Assembly: GCA_022560025.1 (NCBI GenBank) | Contig: JAFISE010000128.1 | Location: 1 to 64,000, forward strand | Source: Stagonosporopsis chrysanthemi | Lineage: Eukaryota > Ascomycota > Dothideomycetes > Pleosporales > Didymellaceae | Direction: 5' to 3' | DNA length: 64,000 nt | Shown here: in pieces, positions 1 through 11,042 of the stretch | Position numbering within the stretch: position 1 is the stretch's first letter | Layout: the number at the start of each line of letters is the position of its first letter | Position numbers and translations under genes: made by a program | Notes under the pieces: model-generated | What the model was told of the DNA's origin: nothing | Seen by the model: only the letters and a program-made list of their open reading frames with translations | Databases searched by the model: none

Positions 1-128
1 CTGCCTGCCTACCTACCTGTCTGCCTGCCTACCTACCTGTCTGCCTGCCTACCTACCTGTCTGCCTGCCTACCTACCTGTCTGCCTGCCTACCTACCTGT
101 CTGCCTGCCTACCTACCTGCCTGCCTAC
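1..128. repeat. 20-bp tandem repeat built from CTGC/CTAC tetramers
   Basis: Six consecutive copies of the 20-bp unit CTGCCTGCCTACCTACCTGT run from the first base. The sixth ends in C instead of T, and a partial copy follows. Each unit is itself a string of CTGC/CTAC tetranucleotides, so this is a minisatellite grown from a microsatellite. It begins at the window edge, so its true length is unknown. It does not resemble the fungal telomere repeat TTAGGG. Confidence 0.95.
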
Positions 129-3100
129 ACATACACACAGCGACACCCTCTAGTCTACAGCCGGGACGGGCTCCCGCGCCGCTTTTTTTTTTCTATAGAG
201 AGCGGCGTACACGGAGGCGTTCTGTCTGTTCTGAGCGGGCGTGTCGTCGTCGTCGTCGTCATCGTCGGAGGGGGGAGAATCGGGGGGGCTACGAGTTCAC
301 ATTTGCGTAGCTAGGTGCTTGTGTGCACCACGTGGCCGTGTATCGATCTGTTGCTTGGGATATGTAGTTACTGTGTGCTACTCTACCCTACTCTACCCTA
401 CTCTACTCTGTTTACATGGGATCGATCAAGGTGGGGGCTGCTAGTTGCGCTATGGGTGGGTACTGCTGGGGAGGTGCGTGTGTAGAAGGGTGGGTTTGGG
501 TCGGTACTAAGGCATGCGATGAAACTGGTCGGCCAGACGAATGGAGAGGTTTCGTAATACAGAGGTGTGGTGGATGATAGATTCTGGGGTCGCGTCGCGG
601 CACTGCATTTCCCGTCCACCACGGAGATGCGCTCGCAGGCTGCAGTCCCGCGTGTGGATCTTTGTTGGGTCCAGTGGGAGATTGTTGCTGGTGCGTGGAC
701 TTGTTGTTCGTGGGAGACTTTTGCGCGAAGCCAACTTGCTGCCCGTGGGCTGCTTGGGTTCCTCTTCTGAGCTGCTTGGGGTGTCAGAAGCACCGAGATG
801 CTCAATCGAGCGTGTCGGTCTTCTTCGTGTGCTGGTTGAGCGAGCTGCTTCCGCTTTCAGAGTAGGCGCTGCAGTTCTTCTTCAGCGCGCAAGTGTATGG
901 GCGCAGGAAGCCTCGTGTCCTCGATCTCCTGACCGCTCCAGAAGCCTGGCTCTGGATCATCCATTGCGCATCGGATCTCAGTCACAAGGATCGTTCGGAG
1001 TAGCAAGCTGGATTCTCTGACTTCTGAAATCTTCGGGAACGAACCTCCCGTTAGGAGCTTCTTACCAGTCCAGGCACATAAAACTCCGCAACCGTGATCC
1101 TCCTGAAGTATGGTTCGACCCTGGACGATAGTGCCGGGACATGGACCTTGAAATAGAGCAGATTAGAGATAGGTTGACTCCAAGGTGTTTGGAGTCCAAC
1201 GCTGGCCATAAATTCATAGCATACGAGTAGAGGTTTGCAGATGTTGCAACACCTTGGAAAAGGAGTAAAATAGCATGTGAGATGGTCGAAGAGGACGCTC
1301 TTGCAGCCAGACCTGCCTGTAGTTGCTCGTCTAGGTATGCTTCCATTCTGCTCCCTGAAACGGAGCGTACTAGACACCAATGAGCTCCACAAACTTGAGC
1401 AAGATGTCAGTCTGCCGCCATGTGGCTTCGTGCCGTTGACTCTTTCCACCCAGAGTGTCGTAGACAGTGATCGGATGGAATCGTTGCCAGGACAAGCACA
1501 AAGTGAACTCCGGACGGGTTCCATGCAAATGAAAGTCTCGTGATGCCATCGTCCAAACATAGACAGCTTTGGTGGTCCTGTCTTAGACCCTCCTTGGGCA
1601 GGCTTGTCAGTCGTGCTTCTGCCGCGAGCAAAGATTCGGCATCTGAAAGTGCCGATGGTGCGCTTCTTATGCTACTCATGTATAAGGGATTGTCTGAACG
1701 CAAGTATCCCGTGCACGGGTATTCCCGAGGTGTCGTACTGGGGATCTATTTAATGATGCGTGCATCATGAATAATCCTTGGCGACCAAGGTCTCTGACAA
1801 AATCCCATGACATAGGGACAGGTTAATCTTGGTGGTTGGATAGCTCGAGAGGAAACTCGCCATTCGTGCTCTTCCATTCATCTAGCAATGCCTGGAGAAT
1901 GGACGAGAGGTGGCCAGACATGGTATCCTCGGGCCTGGCTGCAGCCTGTCTGTAGCCTACGGAGCTCACTTTCGTTCAGATCAGAAGTTCTTCTCTTTAC
2001 TTCTACCGTACTTTCGTCCGTGACGGAAGTATTCTCATAAAGCATCAGCCACATTCGATGACAGTCTGAGACTCCAGAGCACTGACTTGATAGTCAAGTC
2101 CGAAGGACTGCACGTGGAGACCCTCTAGACGACTATTGATCATATACGCGCTCCTTTACACTCTGCAGGAGTTTGCTGACGTCGATCGTATTGCTCTTCG
2201 AACCCTCCGAAGTGTCCGACCCCAGAGGTTCTTCTCCGAGGTCATGATGGAGTGAATGCAGAGAGCTCCACATGTCTGTAAATTCCAAGTCGAAGGGTTA
2301 ATCAACAGAGAGCTTGGGAGTCTGCGCTGCAAGTGTGAACGGCGATCCGAGCGCGCTTTCTCGTAAACAGTACGAGCAGACTGTACAGTAGCTATTCTGT
2401 CGTGGGCTTGTTCACCGTAGCACGGCCGTATAGTGCGGTTGCTGTCAAGGTTACATCTTGTTGTTAGCGACGGTGATGTTGTCAAAGAGCGTGATCTCCC
2501 TCCCATAAACCACTCCACGGCAGCAGTTTTGGTTGACTGTAGGCGTCTAGTCAGACAGAAGTAACAGTCTGAAAGACTGTTTGCAGGGCAAAAAGGTAGG
2601 CTCTGGTCATCCATGCAGCCGGCCGCTCATTGATCTCATTGTACGTGTCAATCCCTCCATGGTCATAAGAGTGTATAAACTTCTGGCAGCCATTATAGAA
2701 TAGGGGACCGTACGCAGGAAGGTTTTGGAAAAAGAGCTTGGTCAATCCACATAGATAGACAGGTCTTCCTATATCGGCCGGCGCGCGCATTGGACCTAGC
2801 AGAGCCGTAACCAATTGCTACTTCTCAAGCTTATCACTGCAGCCGTACAAGCGTCGCCGCAAAGGGTAGTAAGACGCATTCAAAGAGCTGTGAAAGATAG
2901 ACAAGAATGGCCAGCTGATATTGCCAGAGTTGCATGGTGACTGCGGCGCTAGGGCAGAGAGGAAGGCGTGCACCAAAGATCGAGCAGGTTCAAAGCTAGA
3001 GTGACCGTGTGGAAAATGATACAACTAAACAGTCAAACGGACGCGATGTCCCGGGCAATTCTAGACACCAGCACCATGCTCACCAGCCTTCTCACACAGA

Positions 3101-3365
3101 ACCCAACGCCTTGTGGTATTCGCCTTTCACTTTGTCATGAAGGTCGACGATAAATCACTGCACGGATCAGCCCTTCCCATGACACTTACTTGCTTCAGCC
3201 TATTCTCAACTTCCCACAACACTACCCCCACCAAAGCGCTCAGGAGCATCTTACACTTTCCATCTCCCGACAATACCTATAACGCTCGATCGCGTTCCAC
3301 ATCGCGCAAACCCAGTCACACTACCCCGAGTTCCTCCCGTCGTACAATCACACCGCAAGCTCATC
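129..3365. other. No supportable gene; simple repeats and possible decayed coding sequence
   Basis: I find no open frame here that I can defend as a complete gene. A GTC-rich trinucleotide tract lies at 243-267 and a short CTCTACCCTA repeat near 380-406. On the minus strand the stretches at about 1062-1346 and 2551-2814 read like protein (the second has an aromatic-rich run ending in TVTSV) but lie in different frames with stops between them. I found no splice sites joining them convincingly. They may be relics of one inactivated minus-strand gene, or chance. Confidence 0.4.
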
Positions 3366-3641
3366 ATGAACATGTCCGACAGCGAACGCCGCCAATTCCT
3401 CGCAAAGTTCAAACAGCCTTCGTCCCCAATCTACCACTGGCGGTGCATGTACACGGGCTGCGAAGAGGTCAACAAGACGCAAAGCTCTGCGCTGGTGATC
3501 TGGCACAACTGGTCGTGCAAGAAATGCGGTTGCCTATCAGGTGAAGGAGTCTGCCTCCTGCAGATCACAATTGACAATGGCCAAGAGGCGATGGAGGCGA
3601 TGGTTAGGCAGGCTCATGAGTTAGGTGCTACGCCTGAATGA
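3366..3641 (+). CDS. Small cysteine-rich (putative zinc-binding) protein, 91 aa
   Basis: An intact reading frame starts at an ATG in the context ATCATGAAC. The protein has five cysteines in a CxxxxC ... CxxCxC arrangement (CMYTGC near residue 27, CKKCGC near residue 51), with tryptophans between them, and an acidic helical C-terminus. The spacing suggests a small zinc ribbon or knuckle. I do not recognise the family and assign no function. The cysteine pattern and compact composition make it more likely real than chance. No intron is needed. Confidence 0.6.
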   Translation: MNMSDSERRQFLAKFKQPSSPIYHWRCMYTGCEEVNKTQSSALVIWHNWSCKKCGCLSGEGVCLLQITIDNGQEAMEAMVRQAHELGATPE

Positions 3642-4271
3642 GCAATAATGGGAGTGACAGATGGATAGGAAGTGTTTATCAGGTCCGATCGAAGCACATT
3701 TGACTGGTAGGGCGTCGTGGCGTGATAAGCTTGACAGGTGTGTCTTGATTAGACAGTGGATCCGGAGGGCTTAGGCCTTGCTGACGGGGTTAGCAACTTC
3801 TTCAACAATACATGGAGCTTTGAATAAGTTGTGGCTCCAGTCTTACACCGTGTTGGCATTTACTAAGCGCAGCTGTGCTCTTGATGTTTAAGTGAAAGAA
3901 TAGTAATGCACGCCCTGCGATACTTTCCGAGTTCAGAAACTGTCCTTTCGGCTGCAGAGCAAGTAGTAGTGCTTTTAACATGTACTGCATCGCCCACATA
4001 GATTTTGTATCATATGTTGGGTAAATCATGCCATATGATTGTTGTTGAGAATAGCCATGACACTAAAAACACCTTTAGTAACGATCTACAACCGTGGTGC
4101 GTTGGTTGAACGACAAGGCACGCGATAAAGCGAGCTAAAAAAGTCTAATTAGTATAAGATTGATACAATACTAGTTCTTGACTGAACTTTGGGGCTTTGA
4201 CATCTTGTCGAGCAATCAGATTTCTTAATTACCATACCTATGTTCATCAATATCCAACTCAATGGCTTGAG

Positions 4272-5266
4272 TCATAGACGGCGATGAATGTCAACTGAGG
4301 ACGCCTGTAATGTTGTTAGCCGTCTTTGCCAGCACTTTACGGCTTTGAACCCACCTGATAAGTTGGGTACAGCAACGAATCGGCCACCACTAAGTTTTCT
4401 CTCCTGCTACATGCAAAGACTACCACCTCAGCAACATCGTCGGGTGTCAGAGGGTCGCAACCCCTTCGGGCAGTCAGCGCTCCCACTTCGAACAATCGCA
4501 GTCCAGCGAACCATGGACTTACTCATAGATCTTGTCCGCTGACGCTTCATCACCTCTGTTCCGAATGATAGTGAACTCCTACAAACATCAGCCAATGCCT
4601 TGTCGACGCTTGTTTCTCTCTCAAGAAGCCACTCACCGTCAACACTTGCCCAGGATCAACAGTAACAACCCTGATCTTCGTTGCAATCAACTCTTTCCTC
4701 AGCGCATCCGTGAAGCTTCTGATCGCCGCCTTGCTCGCACAATAGATCGAGCCCCCAGCATACGGCTCCCTACCAGCAATACTCCCAATCATGACGACAT
4801 CGCCTCTGCCACCATCACTCCTCTTCTTTGCGATCTTGAGGAACTCCTGTGTCATGCTGATCCAACCAGTAACGTTTGTGGCCCAGACATCGTCAATAAC
4901 CTTTGGTGGAATATCTGGAGCACGTTCATAGCCAAACATGAATCCTGCGTTGTTGACGAGGATGTCGACGTCCTTGAACTCTTCTGCCAGATCTTGCCAT
5001 AACTTCGTGACCTCATCTGGTCTGCTGACATCCAACTTCACGCTGTGTATCTTCACACCATCGCCTACTTCGTCTGTTATTTCTTTGGCAATCACATGCA
5101 GCCTGTCGACTCGTCGCGCCGTGAGTATCAACTTGAGGCTTTGTGGAGATGTGCGTGCGAACTCGAAGGCACATGAGCGTCCGATGCCGGATGATGCGCC
5201 AGTTATGAGGACGGTCTTGCCTGCGAGGTTCTCCGCTGCATTTGTGGGCATTCTCTGAGAGGGCAT
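4272..5266 (-). CDS. NADP-dependent short-chain dehydrogenase, YMR226C-like (four exons, 275 aa)
   Basis: Classical SDR with the cofactor motif TGASSGIG at residues 23-30, NNAG at 105-108, catalytic Ser162, Tyr175 and Lys179. The sequence PGQVLT then EFTIIR and the late ADSLLYPTYQAS segment match the yeast YMR226C family, broad 3-hydroxy-acid/serine dehydrogenases of the cytosol. Exons on the minus strand are 5266-4637, 4578-4523, 4463-4355 and 4304-4272. Introns are 58, 59 and 50 bp with gtgagt, gtaagt and gtgggt donors, and the phases sum exactly to 828 nt. The first exon alone would stop soon after the conserved PGQV motif, which is why the downstream exons are needed. Substrate is inferred only from family membership. 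Confidence 0.9.
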
Positions 5267-5511
5267 ATGAAGTTGTCGTAGTGCTTAGGTAGAATTGATT
5301 AGTTGGGGTGACAATGGTTGTGACTGCGACATATGGGGCTAGATGGTTTTAGGCAAGGTGCAATGCGGGGTGGTATATAGCCGAGTGGGCACTGTATTGA
5401 TGTGTTCGATATGCAGCGTCTTGTTGGCAGAGAGAGGCCTATCGAGATCTTCATATGTTGACCTTTTGGTCTGAGTAGACTGTGCACCTCCACAAGGCCA
5501 TGTCTTTCACA

Positions 5512-5850
5512 TCACAGCCCTAGGCTCTTCAAGGGCTGGACGCTAAGATCCAACTTCAACCGACTTTCCATCTCCTGTTCCAATCTCTCTAGTTTCGCCA
5601 GCAGAACCCACATGTCTACATCTCCGATCATGCTATTGCTGAAAACCAAAGAGTTCAAGCGCAGTGGTGCGTACTGGGTCTCATGGAACGTTGAGCGACA
5701 GGTGGTCAGGAGCCCCGCACCGATGTGCGAGACATCGAAGCGTTTGGTGTGAGAGTCGTATTGAAGCGTTTTCGAATCGTCTGTGAGCGCATAATCCCAG
5801 ATCTTGTTCCTGAGCTCGGCGGGCAGCTTGAGCAGGGAAGACAAAGACAT
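5512..5850 (-). CDS. Short 2EXR/F-box-like hypothetical protein, 112 aa
   Basis: The N-terminus reads SSLLKLPAELRNKIWDYAL, the signature opening of fungal 2EXR/F-box-like proteins, followed by a conserved TCRSTFHET stretch. ATG lies at 5848-5850. The protein is much shorter than usual for the family (200-400 aa) and stops soon after a charged helix, so it may be a minimal version or a truncated gene. In this family such N-termini often mediate protein interaction. No function is assigned. Confidence 0.65.
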   Translation of the reverse strand: MSLSSLLKLPAELRNKIWDYALTDDSKTLQYDSHTKRFDVSHIGAGLLTTCRSTFHETQYAPLRLNSLVFSNSMIGDVDMWVLLAKLERLEQEMESRLKLDLSVQPLKSLGL

Positions 5851-6339
5851 GTCTGTAGTAAAAACGAGGTGGTTGCGGGAGAGGAAGAGGTTCAGACGTA
5901 GCGACAGCGTTCGAGAAGCGAATCTTTGCTTGTTCGCGAAGGTGTTGTCGAGGTTTTAGAGAACTTACAACATCCAGTCGCTTGTTGGCGGCCTCAGGAG
6001 GCCTGGAGTAACGTATTGATACCGTAAAGTATGCTCTGTCTTTATGCTTTTCTGGATGATTGAGCTAGAGACGCGCTGGAGTGGTGAAACGTTGCGCATC
6101 GATACGCGACTCAAAAGCTGCAGGCGCAAACAGACTCTCACCACGAGTTGGATGGTAGATGAAATGAAGGCCACTTACACCGAGACCCATCATCGCAGCC
6201 ATACAAGGAGTTTACAGAACTGTCGGCAGCTCGCAAACTTCAAATGCGCGTAAATAGCTATACTGCTGGAAATGCACGAGTGAAGGAATGCAGATCACGT
6301 GGACGCGCGCGAGCTATTGCGGCACCAGATGAAACAACA
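5851..6339. other. Intergenic, no feature seen
   Basis: Spacer between the start of the 2EXR-like gene and the stop of the Naa38 gene. It holds only short chance frames. It should include the promoter of the 5512-5850 gene and the 3' UTR of the 6340-6787 gene. Confidence 0.5.
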
Positions 6340-6787
6340 TCACAGAATAATCCCACTCTTTTGACCCGGCAGGGTGCTCTCTTCAAACTCAATCTTCTTG
6401 ACGTGCTGTCCAGGCACGACTACAAGGCCCACATAGCGACTGTTCCACGACACGTTCGCAGACGGGTTCCCCGATTCCTCAACAGCCTTGCGAATGGCCT
6501 CAGCCGAAGGTGCACGGTACTCATATGCAAGTGCAAGGATGATATTGCGGTCCTGTTATCATCAGCCAGCAATGGCATGGAAATAGCAATACACACACCT
6601 TGTCTGTGCACTTCATCTGACCGCCGAAAACACGCCCATCAGAAGCATGGATGCGAAGGTTCTTGCCAATGAATTGTGAAAGCCAGAACGTGGCTTGTTC
6701 GTTGTCCATTCTGGTATTGGTCTTCCTCTCGCTGCTGGTGGGTGACTTCAGGTAGGGCAGATACCAGCTGTATCTTTTCGCAGACAT
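6340..6787 (-). CDS. naa38: LSM-domain NatC auxiliary subunit Naa38 (Mak31-like), 133 aa
   Basis: Two exons, 6787-6599 and 6552-6340, are joined over a 46-bp gtgtgt...acag intron and give 133 aa. After a basic/serine N-tail the Sm-like fold runs from about residue 31. Sm1 contains GKNLRIHASDGRVFGGQMKCTDKDRNIIL and Sm2 contains RYVGLVVVPGQHVKKIE, the LSMD1/Naa38 pattern. In yeast and human, Naa38/Mak31 is a small non-catalytic subunit of the NatC N-terminal acetyltransferase with Naa30 and Naa35. A reading that ignores the intron loses Sm2. An ordinary LSm protein is the alternative, but the GxH/IExE ending favours Naa38. Confidence 0.88.
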
Positions 6788-6942
6788 ATCTTGGTAGGCT
6801 GTGCTCTAAGTGGGGTGCAATGTGTGGCTACTCGTGGCTTCCGCGCGACAGTGGCTGATGATCTTATGCGGACCTTAGTAAGCAGACTTTTCTAGGCGGA
6901 CTTCCGAACGCGCATTGCGTAGGCGATTAACGACACAGCACC

Positions 6943-8222
6943 ATGTTTTCAATACGACGAAGCTGCCAGTCGGCGCTCCGCAACTCGAATAGCGTTGTCG
7001 CCTGCGCCAATGGCTCACGTCGCGCGTTCTCGAGGACGGCGGCGCGGTCGAAAGGTGCGCAGATCTCAAGTTCCCTGCAGCAAACAGCATTAACGCATGT
7101 ACAGGCGGTCTTCCTGTCTTCCTCGAGCCGTCATCCACAGAGCTTTCAACACTCCTCGCCACGATCAATTCCAAGATTCTCCTACCCGAGCACCTGACAC
7201 GAGACCAGCAGCGGCTAGTCTACAAACACAAGTCGCGTGCAAAGCTGGAAAGTGAGACTGTCGAAGTCACAATCGGCGAGGTCACACTTCCCCTCGAATT
7301 CATTGATAAAAACCTTCAGCCAAGCAGGTGGAACAGCCTGAAGAGCGTTCTGGCTCAGAGTGAGACGACGGACGATTGGGAGAACGTTGTGCGCGTTCTT
7401 GAGGGCTTTCACAGCGCTGGCATAGCCGTAAAGCCACAATGGCAAGATACGATTGTGCGCAAATTGATCGAAAATGGACACCACAATCTCGTTCTGAAGG
7501 CGCTGCAAAGGGTCAAGGCGACTGGACTTCGATTGAGCAACCGAGAGGTTACCGCGAGGGTCCTGAAAAATACACACGACCGGGCTGCCGAGTCTGACTG
7601 GGGCATGGAGGAGACAGTCAAGGCGCTACGCTTTGCTCGCCAGATCGTAGAATTGATGGAGGATGAAGAGCACATTGCCGTCAAGTCTACGAGCACAACT
7701 ACGGCGCAAGGCGATTGGAGGAGCGAGCCATTCGTTATTGCCGTTCCTACTGAGCTGGCGGCTATCATCGCCCAGAAACACGAGGGAGATGTCGAAATCG
7801 TCAAGACACTCGCCAACCGCCTCGTCAGCGCGCTTAAACAGGACAACGGTGTCGCACCACCTGAATCATCGCCCGGGTCCGTGGCTCCGGAGGCCCAAGA
7901 CTCGATCGGCCGAGTCGCCACATTTGGCACAAAAACAGAGGCAGACTTCAAGAACCACGTCCAGCAAACTGCAGCTGTCAACGCTTACTGCCGGGGCCTC
8001 ATCGAGTCTCTCGTTACCTGGAACGCTCTCAAGACCTCGAAAGCAGTACTCGGCGTGGACATGCCTCATGCGGAAGAGGCGGCCCAGTACGAGGCCAGGA
8101 TCAAGGAGGTGTTAGATCAGAGCCTGGAGTCTGTGCCAAGACTGCAGCAAAGAGGGGGCGTTGTGCTGAAATCACAGTTCCCAGCCTACATCCAGAGGCA
8201 ACTGCAGAAATGCCAGGCGTAG
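6943..8222 (+). CDS. Predicted mitochondrial protein, helical, possibly mitoribosome-associated (two exons, 409 aa)
   Basis: Exon 1 (6943-7054) encodes an Arg/Ser-rich, acid-free N-terminus ending in RRAFSRTAARSKG, a typical mitochondrial targeting peptide. A 50-bp intron with gtgcgc donor and tacag acceptor leads to exon 2 (7105-8222), in phase. The mature part has ILLPEHLTRDQQRLVYKHK near its start, then repeated amphipathic helices reminiscent of PPR/TPR-type folds, and a basic C-terminus. I cannot name the family with certainty. The layout resembles fungal mitochondrial large-subunit ribosomal or RNA-metabolism proteins. Function is therefore inferred only as mitochondrial. Confidence 0.8.
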
Positions 8223-8364
8223 ATACGGCATCTTGTGCGGGCTGTATGATTTTGGATATGTATGAGTATATACGAGAGACCTCGAATGTAACATATACCC
8301 CTGTACAGGCATTGGCTGTGGCGTTGTGTAGACGACACTCAACGCTCAACATCTGGCACCGCAC

Positions 8365-9322
8365 TTACACCACCAACTTGACTTTCAGCTTATCCCCCTG
8401 CACAATCTCATCCTGCTTCTTCAACAGCGCTTCAACATCCCACGGCGCAGCCACGTACCTTCCACCGAGCCACTTCCTCGGCTCAGCAGTCACCCACACC
8501 GCAAACCCACCGCACAACTCAGGCGTATCAATCAGATCTAGTCTTTGGTCAGCTGATCCCCATCAATCCACAGCTCGCTCAACTCATCTACTCACAAGGT
8601 CTCAAGGTCTCCACCTCCTGCTCCGCCATCGCCGTCATCACCCCTCCCGGATGCACGCTCACCGCATTCACCCCCTGGTCCTTGTACCCAACATCGATAT
8701 TCTCCGTCAACCGACACACCGCCAGCTTGCTGATCCCGTAGCTGGACGCCACGGGATTAACCTGATGCGCGCCTATGCTCGCCACATTCAGCACATCCAC
8801 ATGCCCCGTCTGCTGTGCCGTGCGCTGCAGCAGCGGCAGGAACGCGTGGGCCAGCAGAAACGGACCCTTGAGGTTGACCTCGACGCTGCGCCACCACTCG
8901 GCCGTGTCGGACGCGTGCAGAGGCGACCACGGTGCGGAGGAGCCGGCGTTGTTGACCAGCACGTCGAGCCGGGTTTCTAGCGTGCTGATGTGCGAGGCTA
9001 GTGATGCCACGGCGCGGTCCGACGTCACATCCACCGACTGCAAGTGCACCCGGATCTCTGGGTTGATGGCACCGATGGCTGCGGCGACTTCGTCTAGCTG
9101 CGGTGCAGAGCGCGCGCACAGGATGATGGATGCGACGCCTGCGTGGGCGTACTGCAGGGCGATGCCGCGGCCGATGCCGCGGCCGGCGCCGGTGATGAGG
9201 ACGACTTTGCCGGGTTGGTGCAGGGAGGGTGTGGATACCGGGGAGATGGCTGGGTAGATGTCATTGTGGAGGTTTTCGAGGCCTACAAAAGCGTAGCCTG
9301 TTGATGGGGGCGGTAGGGCCAT
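8365..9322 (-). CDS. Short-chain dehydrogenase/reductase (two exons, 299 aa)
   Basis: Exon 1 (9322-8596) has TGAGRGIG at about residues 44-51, NNAG, a catalytic Ser in NVASIGAH and the YGISK active site. A 58-bp intron (gtgagt to ctag) joins exon 2 (8537-8365), which supplies the IDTPEL...AVWVTAEPRKWLGGRYV ending common to fungal SDRs of this group. Without the splice the protein stops at an odd LRPCE. The frame is open ten codons upstream, but only from a TTG, so the ATG at 9322 in the context CACCCATGG is chosen. Substrate is unknown. It shares only the fold with the SDR at 4272-5266. Confidence 0.88.
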
Positions 9323-10055
9323 GGGTGGATACTTGTTCGAACCCAGCTCCAAGCGAGATGACCAGTTGATACCTCACCTACCTGTGAGAGAGTTGAAATC
9401 GAATTGATACGGCCTCTCTCAGGCGGAGCGAGAGCTTTTTCTACATCGCCAGGCCACCCGTTTCTCTGCTTACATTTCACTCTCATCCCCGCCCTTCACG
9501 GCTTGGCAGCATGCAATCCTTATCTCGGGTTCACACCACCCCGAACTACGGACGAACAGCCACAATGGAATCACATCTCGCCTTACAGCGACGATACAGC
9601 TGCAAAGGGCTTAGGCATGGGGAAGACCAATGTCAGCGCTACTGCAGCAACCATGTCAAATGCGCAGACGAGGCACCAAGACGGCTAAGGAGAAACAAGA
9701 CCTAAGATGCGAAGCGGTGGCCCGAAAGCTATTTAGATGTGCTTGAGCAGTGCATGTCTTTTGTTGATTGGGGATGTAGGAAGGACCATGCGGCGTTGGT
9801 ATCCTCAGGATCCAGCAAGGCGGGTTTCGCGGCCGTGGCGCTTCAAGGTCTAGAAGTATGTATGCGTGTCTGCGGCCTGAGCTGGCTCAAAGTAATGGTC
9901 CTGATTGTCTTGAGCCGTACTCCGCAGGTCATCTGTCGACACTTGCGTGATTCTGGGGTGTCAAAGAAAAACAAGTCAATATTTATGCGGTCAGAAGTAA
10001 TTGAGGATAATGTACACTCACATTCGATCACAAGTCTATATTCTACAACACCTTC
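9323..10055. other. Intergenic, no gene seen
   Basis: Upstream region of the SDR at 8365-9322 and 3' side of the aldo/keto reductase. Only short overlapping frames without family features are present. Confidence 0.5.
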
Positions 10056-11042
10056 CTACGCCTTCGACTCCTTCGACCCCTTCGACCCCTTGGACCACAC
10101 ATAATTGTCAACCGGCGCCTCGGCCTTGACATGCTCCCACAAGCGATCAATACTCTCCGCTGCCTCCTGACTCAGCTTGCCCTTACTGATACTCCGCGCA
10201 GTCTGCTCAATCTGGCTCAACTTGCTCGCGCCAAAAATAACCGCGTCGCCCTCCTCTGTCAACTGCGAGTGACTCGCAACCCACCGATACGCCAACTCGG
10301 CTTTGGCAACCCCTTCCTTCTCCGCAATCCTGTTCCACTCCTTCAGCCCCTCGCGCAGCGAAGGCTTGTCGTACATGCCGCTGTACATACCGCCGAGTGC
10401 GCCCTTGCCGAAGCGCCCAGCGCCCGCGTCCAGATCGGCGGCGGATTTGGTGAGGAACCCGCCCGCGAGCGGCGAGTAGGCGTAGAAGACGATGCCCAGC
10501 TTGCGCAGCACGGGGAAGAGGTCGGTCTCCAGGTGGCGCGCGACGGGGTTGTAGTTCCCCTGGTAGACCTGCGGGAGCGGGTAGCCCTTTGATTTTGCGA
10601 GGTCGTAGACGCGCTGCACGTCTTGCGGGGCGTAGTTGCTCAGGCCGAACCGGCGGAAGATGCCCTGGGCGTGGGCTTCGGCAATGCCGGAGAGGGTGTC
10701 TTCGAGGGGGATGTCTGGGTCGGGGGAGTGGATGTAGAGGATGTCGAATTGTTTGATGTTTACTTTTTGGAGTGCCTCCTTGGCGTGCGAGACGATGGTG
10801 TCTTTGTGGGCTGTGCCGGCTGAGAAACCGCCGGGGACTTTGGTGTCGATGGTGAATTGGGTGCGCTTTGACTGCTCGCCGATGGCGGCTTCGGAGCCCG
10901 TGTAGATGCGGGCTGTGTCGATGGTGGTTACGCCTGATGCGAGCAAGACGTCAATGGCTTCGGCAACCTTTTCTTTGGTGGTGAAGCCTTGCAGGGCGGC
11001 ATCAACGATGAAGGAACCGCCTCCGAAAACTGCCTTGACCAT
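10056..11042 (-). CDS. Aldo/keto reductase, AKR7-like, 328 aa
   Basis: Single-exon NADPH-dependent aldo/keto reductase. The tetrad is visible as Asp42 (TTIDTARIY), Tyr47, Lys68 (IDTKVPGG) and His105 (LYIHSPDPD). The LGIVFYAYSPLAGG strand and GASKLSQIEQ cofactor-phosphate loop follow at the usual places. The family comparison is aflatoxin B1-aldehyde reductase (AKR7), a cytosolic enzyme for dialdehydes and succinic semialdehyde. The C-terminus carries an unusual short GSKGSKESK basic repeat, encoded by repeated TTCGACCCC-type units on the plus strand. ATG at 11040-11042; length is normal. Confidence 0.92.
   Translation of the reverse strand: MVKAVFGGGSFIVDAALQGFTTKEKVAEAIDVLLASGVTTIDTARIYTGSEAAIGEQSKRTQFTIDTKVPGGFSAGTAHKDTIVSHAKEALQKVNIKQFDILYIHSPDPDIPLEDTLSGIAEAHAQGIFRRFGLSNYAPQDVQRVYDLAKSKGYPLPQVYQGNYNPVARHLETDLFPVLRKLGIVFYAYSPLAGGFLTKSAADLDAGAGRFGKGALGGMYSGMYDKPSLREGLKEWNRIAEKEGVAKAELAYRWVASHSQLTEEGDAVIFGASKLSQIEQTARSISKGKLSQEAAESIDRLWEHVKAEAPVDNYVWSKGSKGSKESKA

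Noticed and set aside
541..1020. 159-codon plus-strand frame near the left edge
   Set aside because: Leu/Arg/Ser-rich composition in three overlapping frames is typical of noncoding GC-rich DNA; no family feature.
7409..7981. 190-codon minus-strand frame opposite the mitochondrial protein gene
   Set aside because: It is an antisense shadow of a better supported, spliced gene with a targeting peptide and has no motif.
9322..9352. Upstream start for the SDR giving ten extra residues
   Set aside because: The codon there is TTG on the minus strand; the first ATG in good context is at 9322.
10064..10090. TTCGACCCC repeat as a separate repeat element
   Set aside because: It lies inside the aldo/keto reductase coding sequence and encodes its GSKGSKESK tail.
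4272..11042. Biosynthetic cluster suggested by two SDRs and an aldo/keto reductase close together
   Set aside because: They are interleaved with housekeeping genes (Naa38, mitochondrial protein), differ in subfamily and no synthase, transporter or regulator is present.
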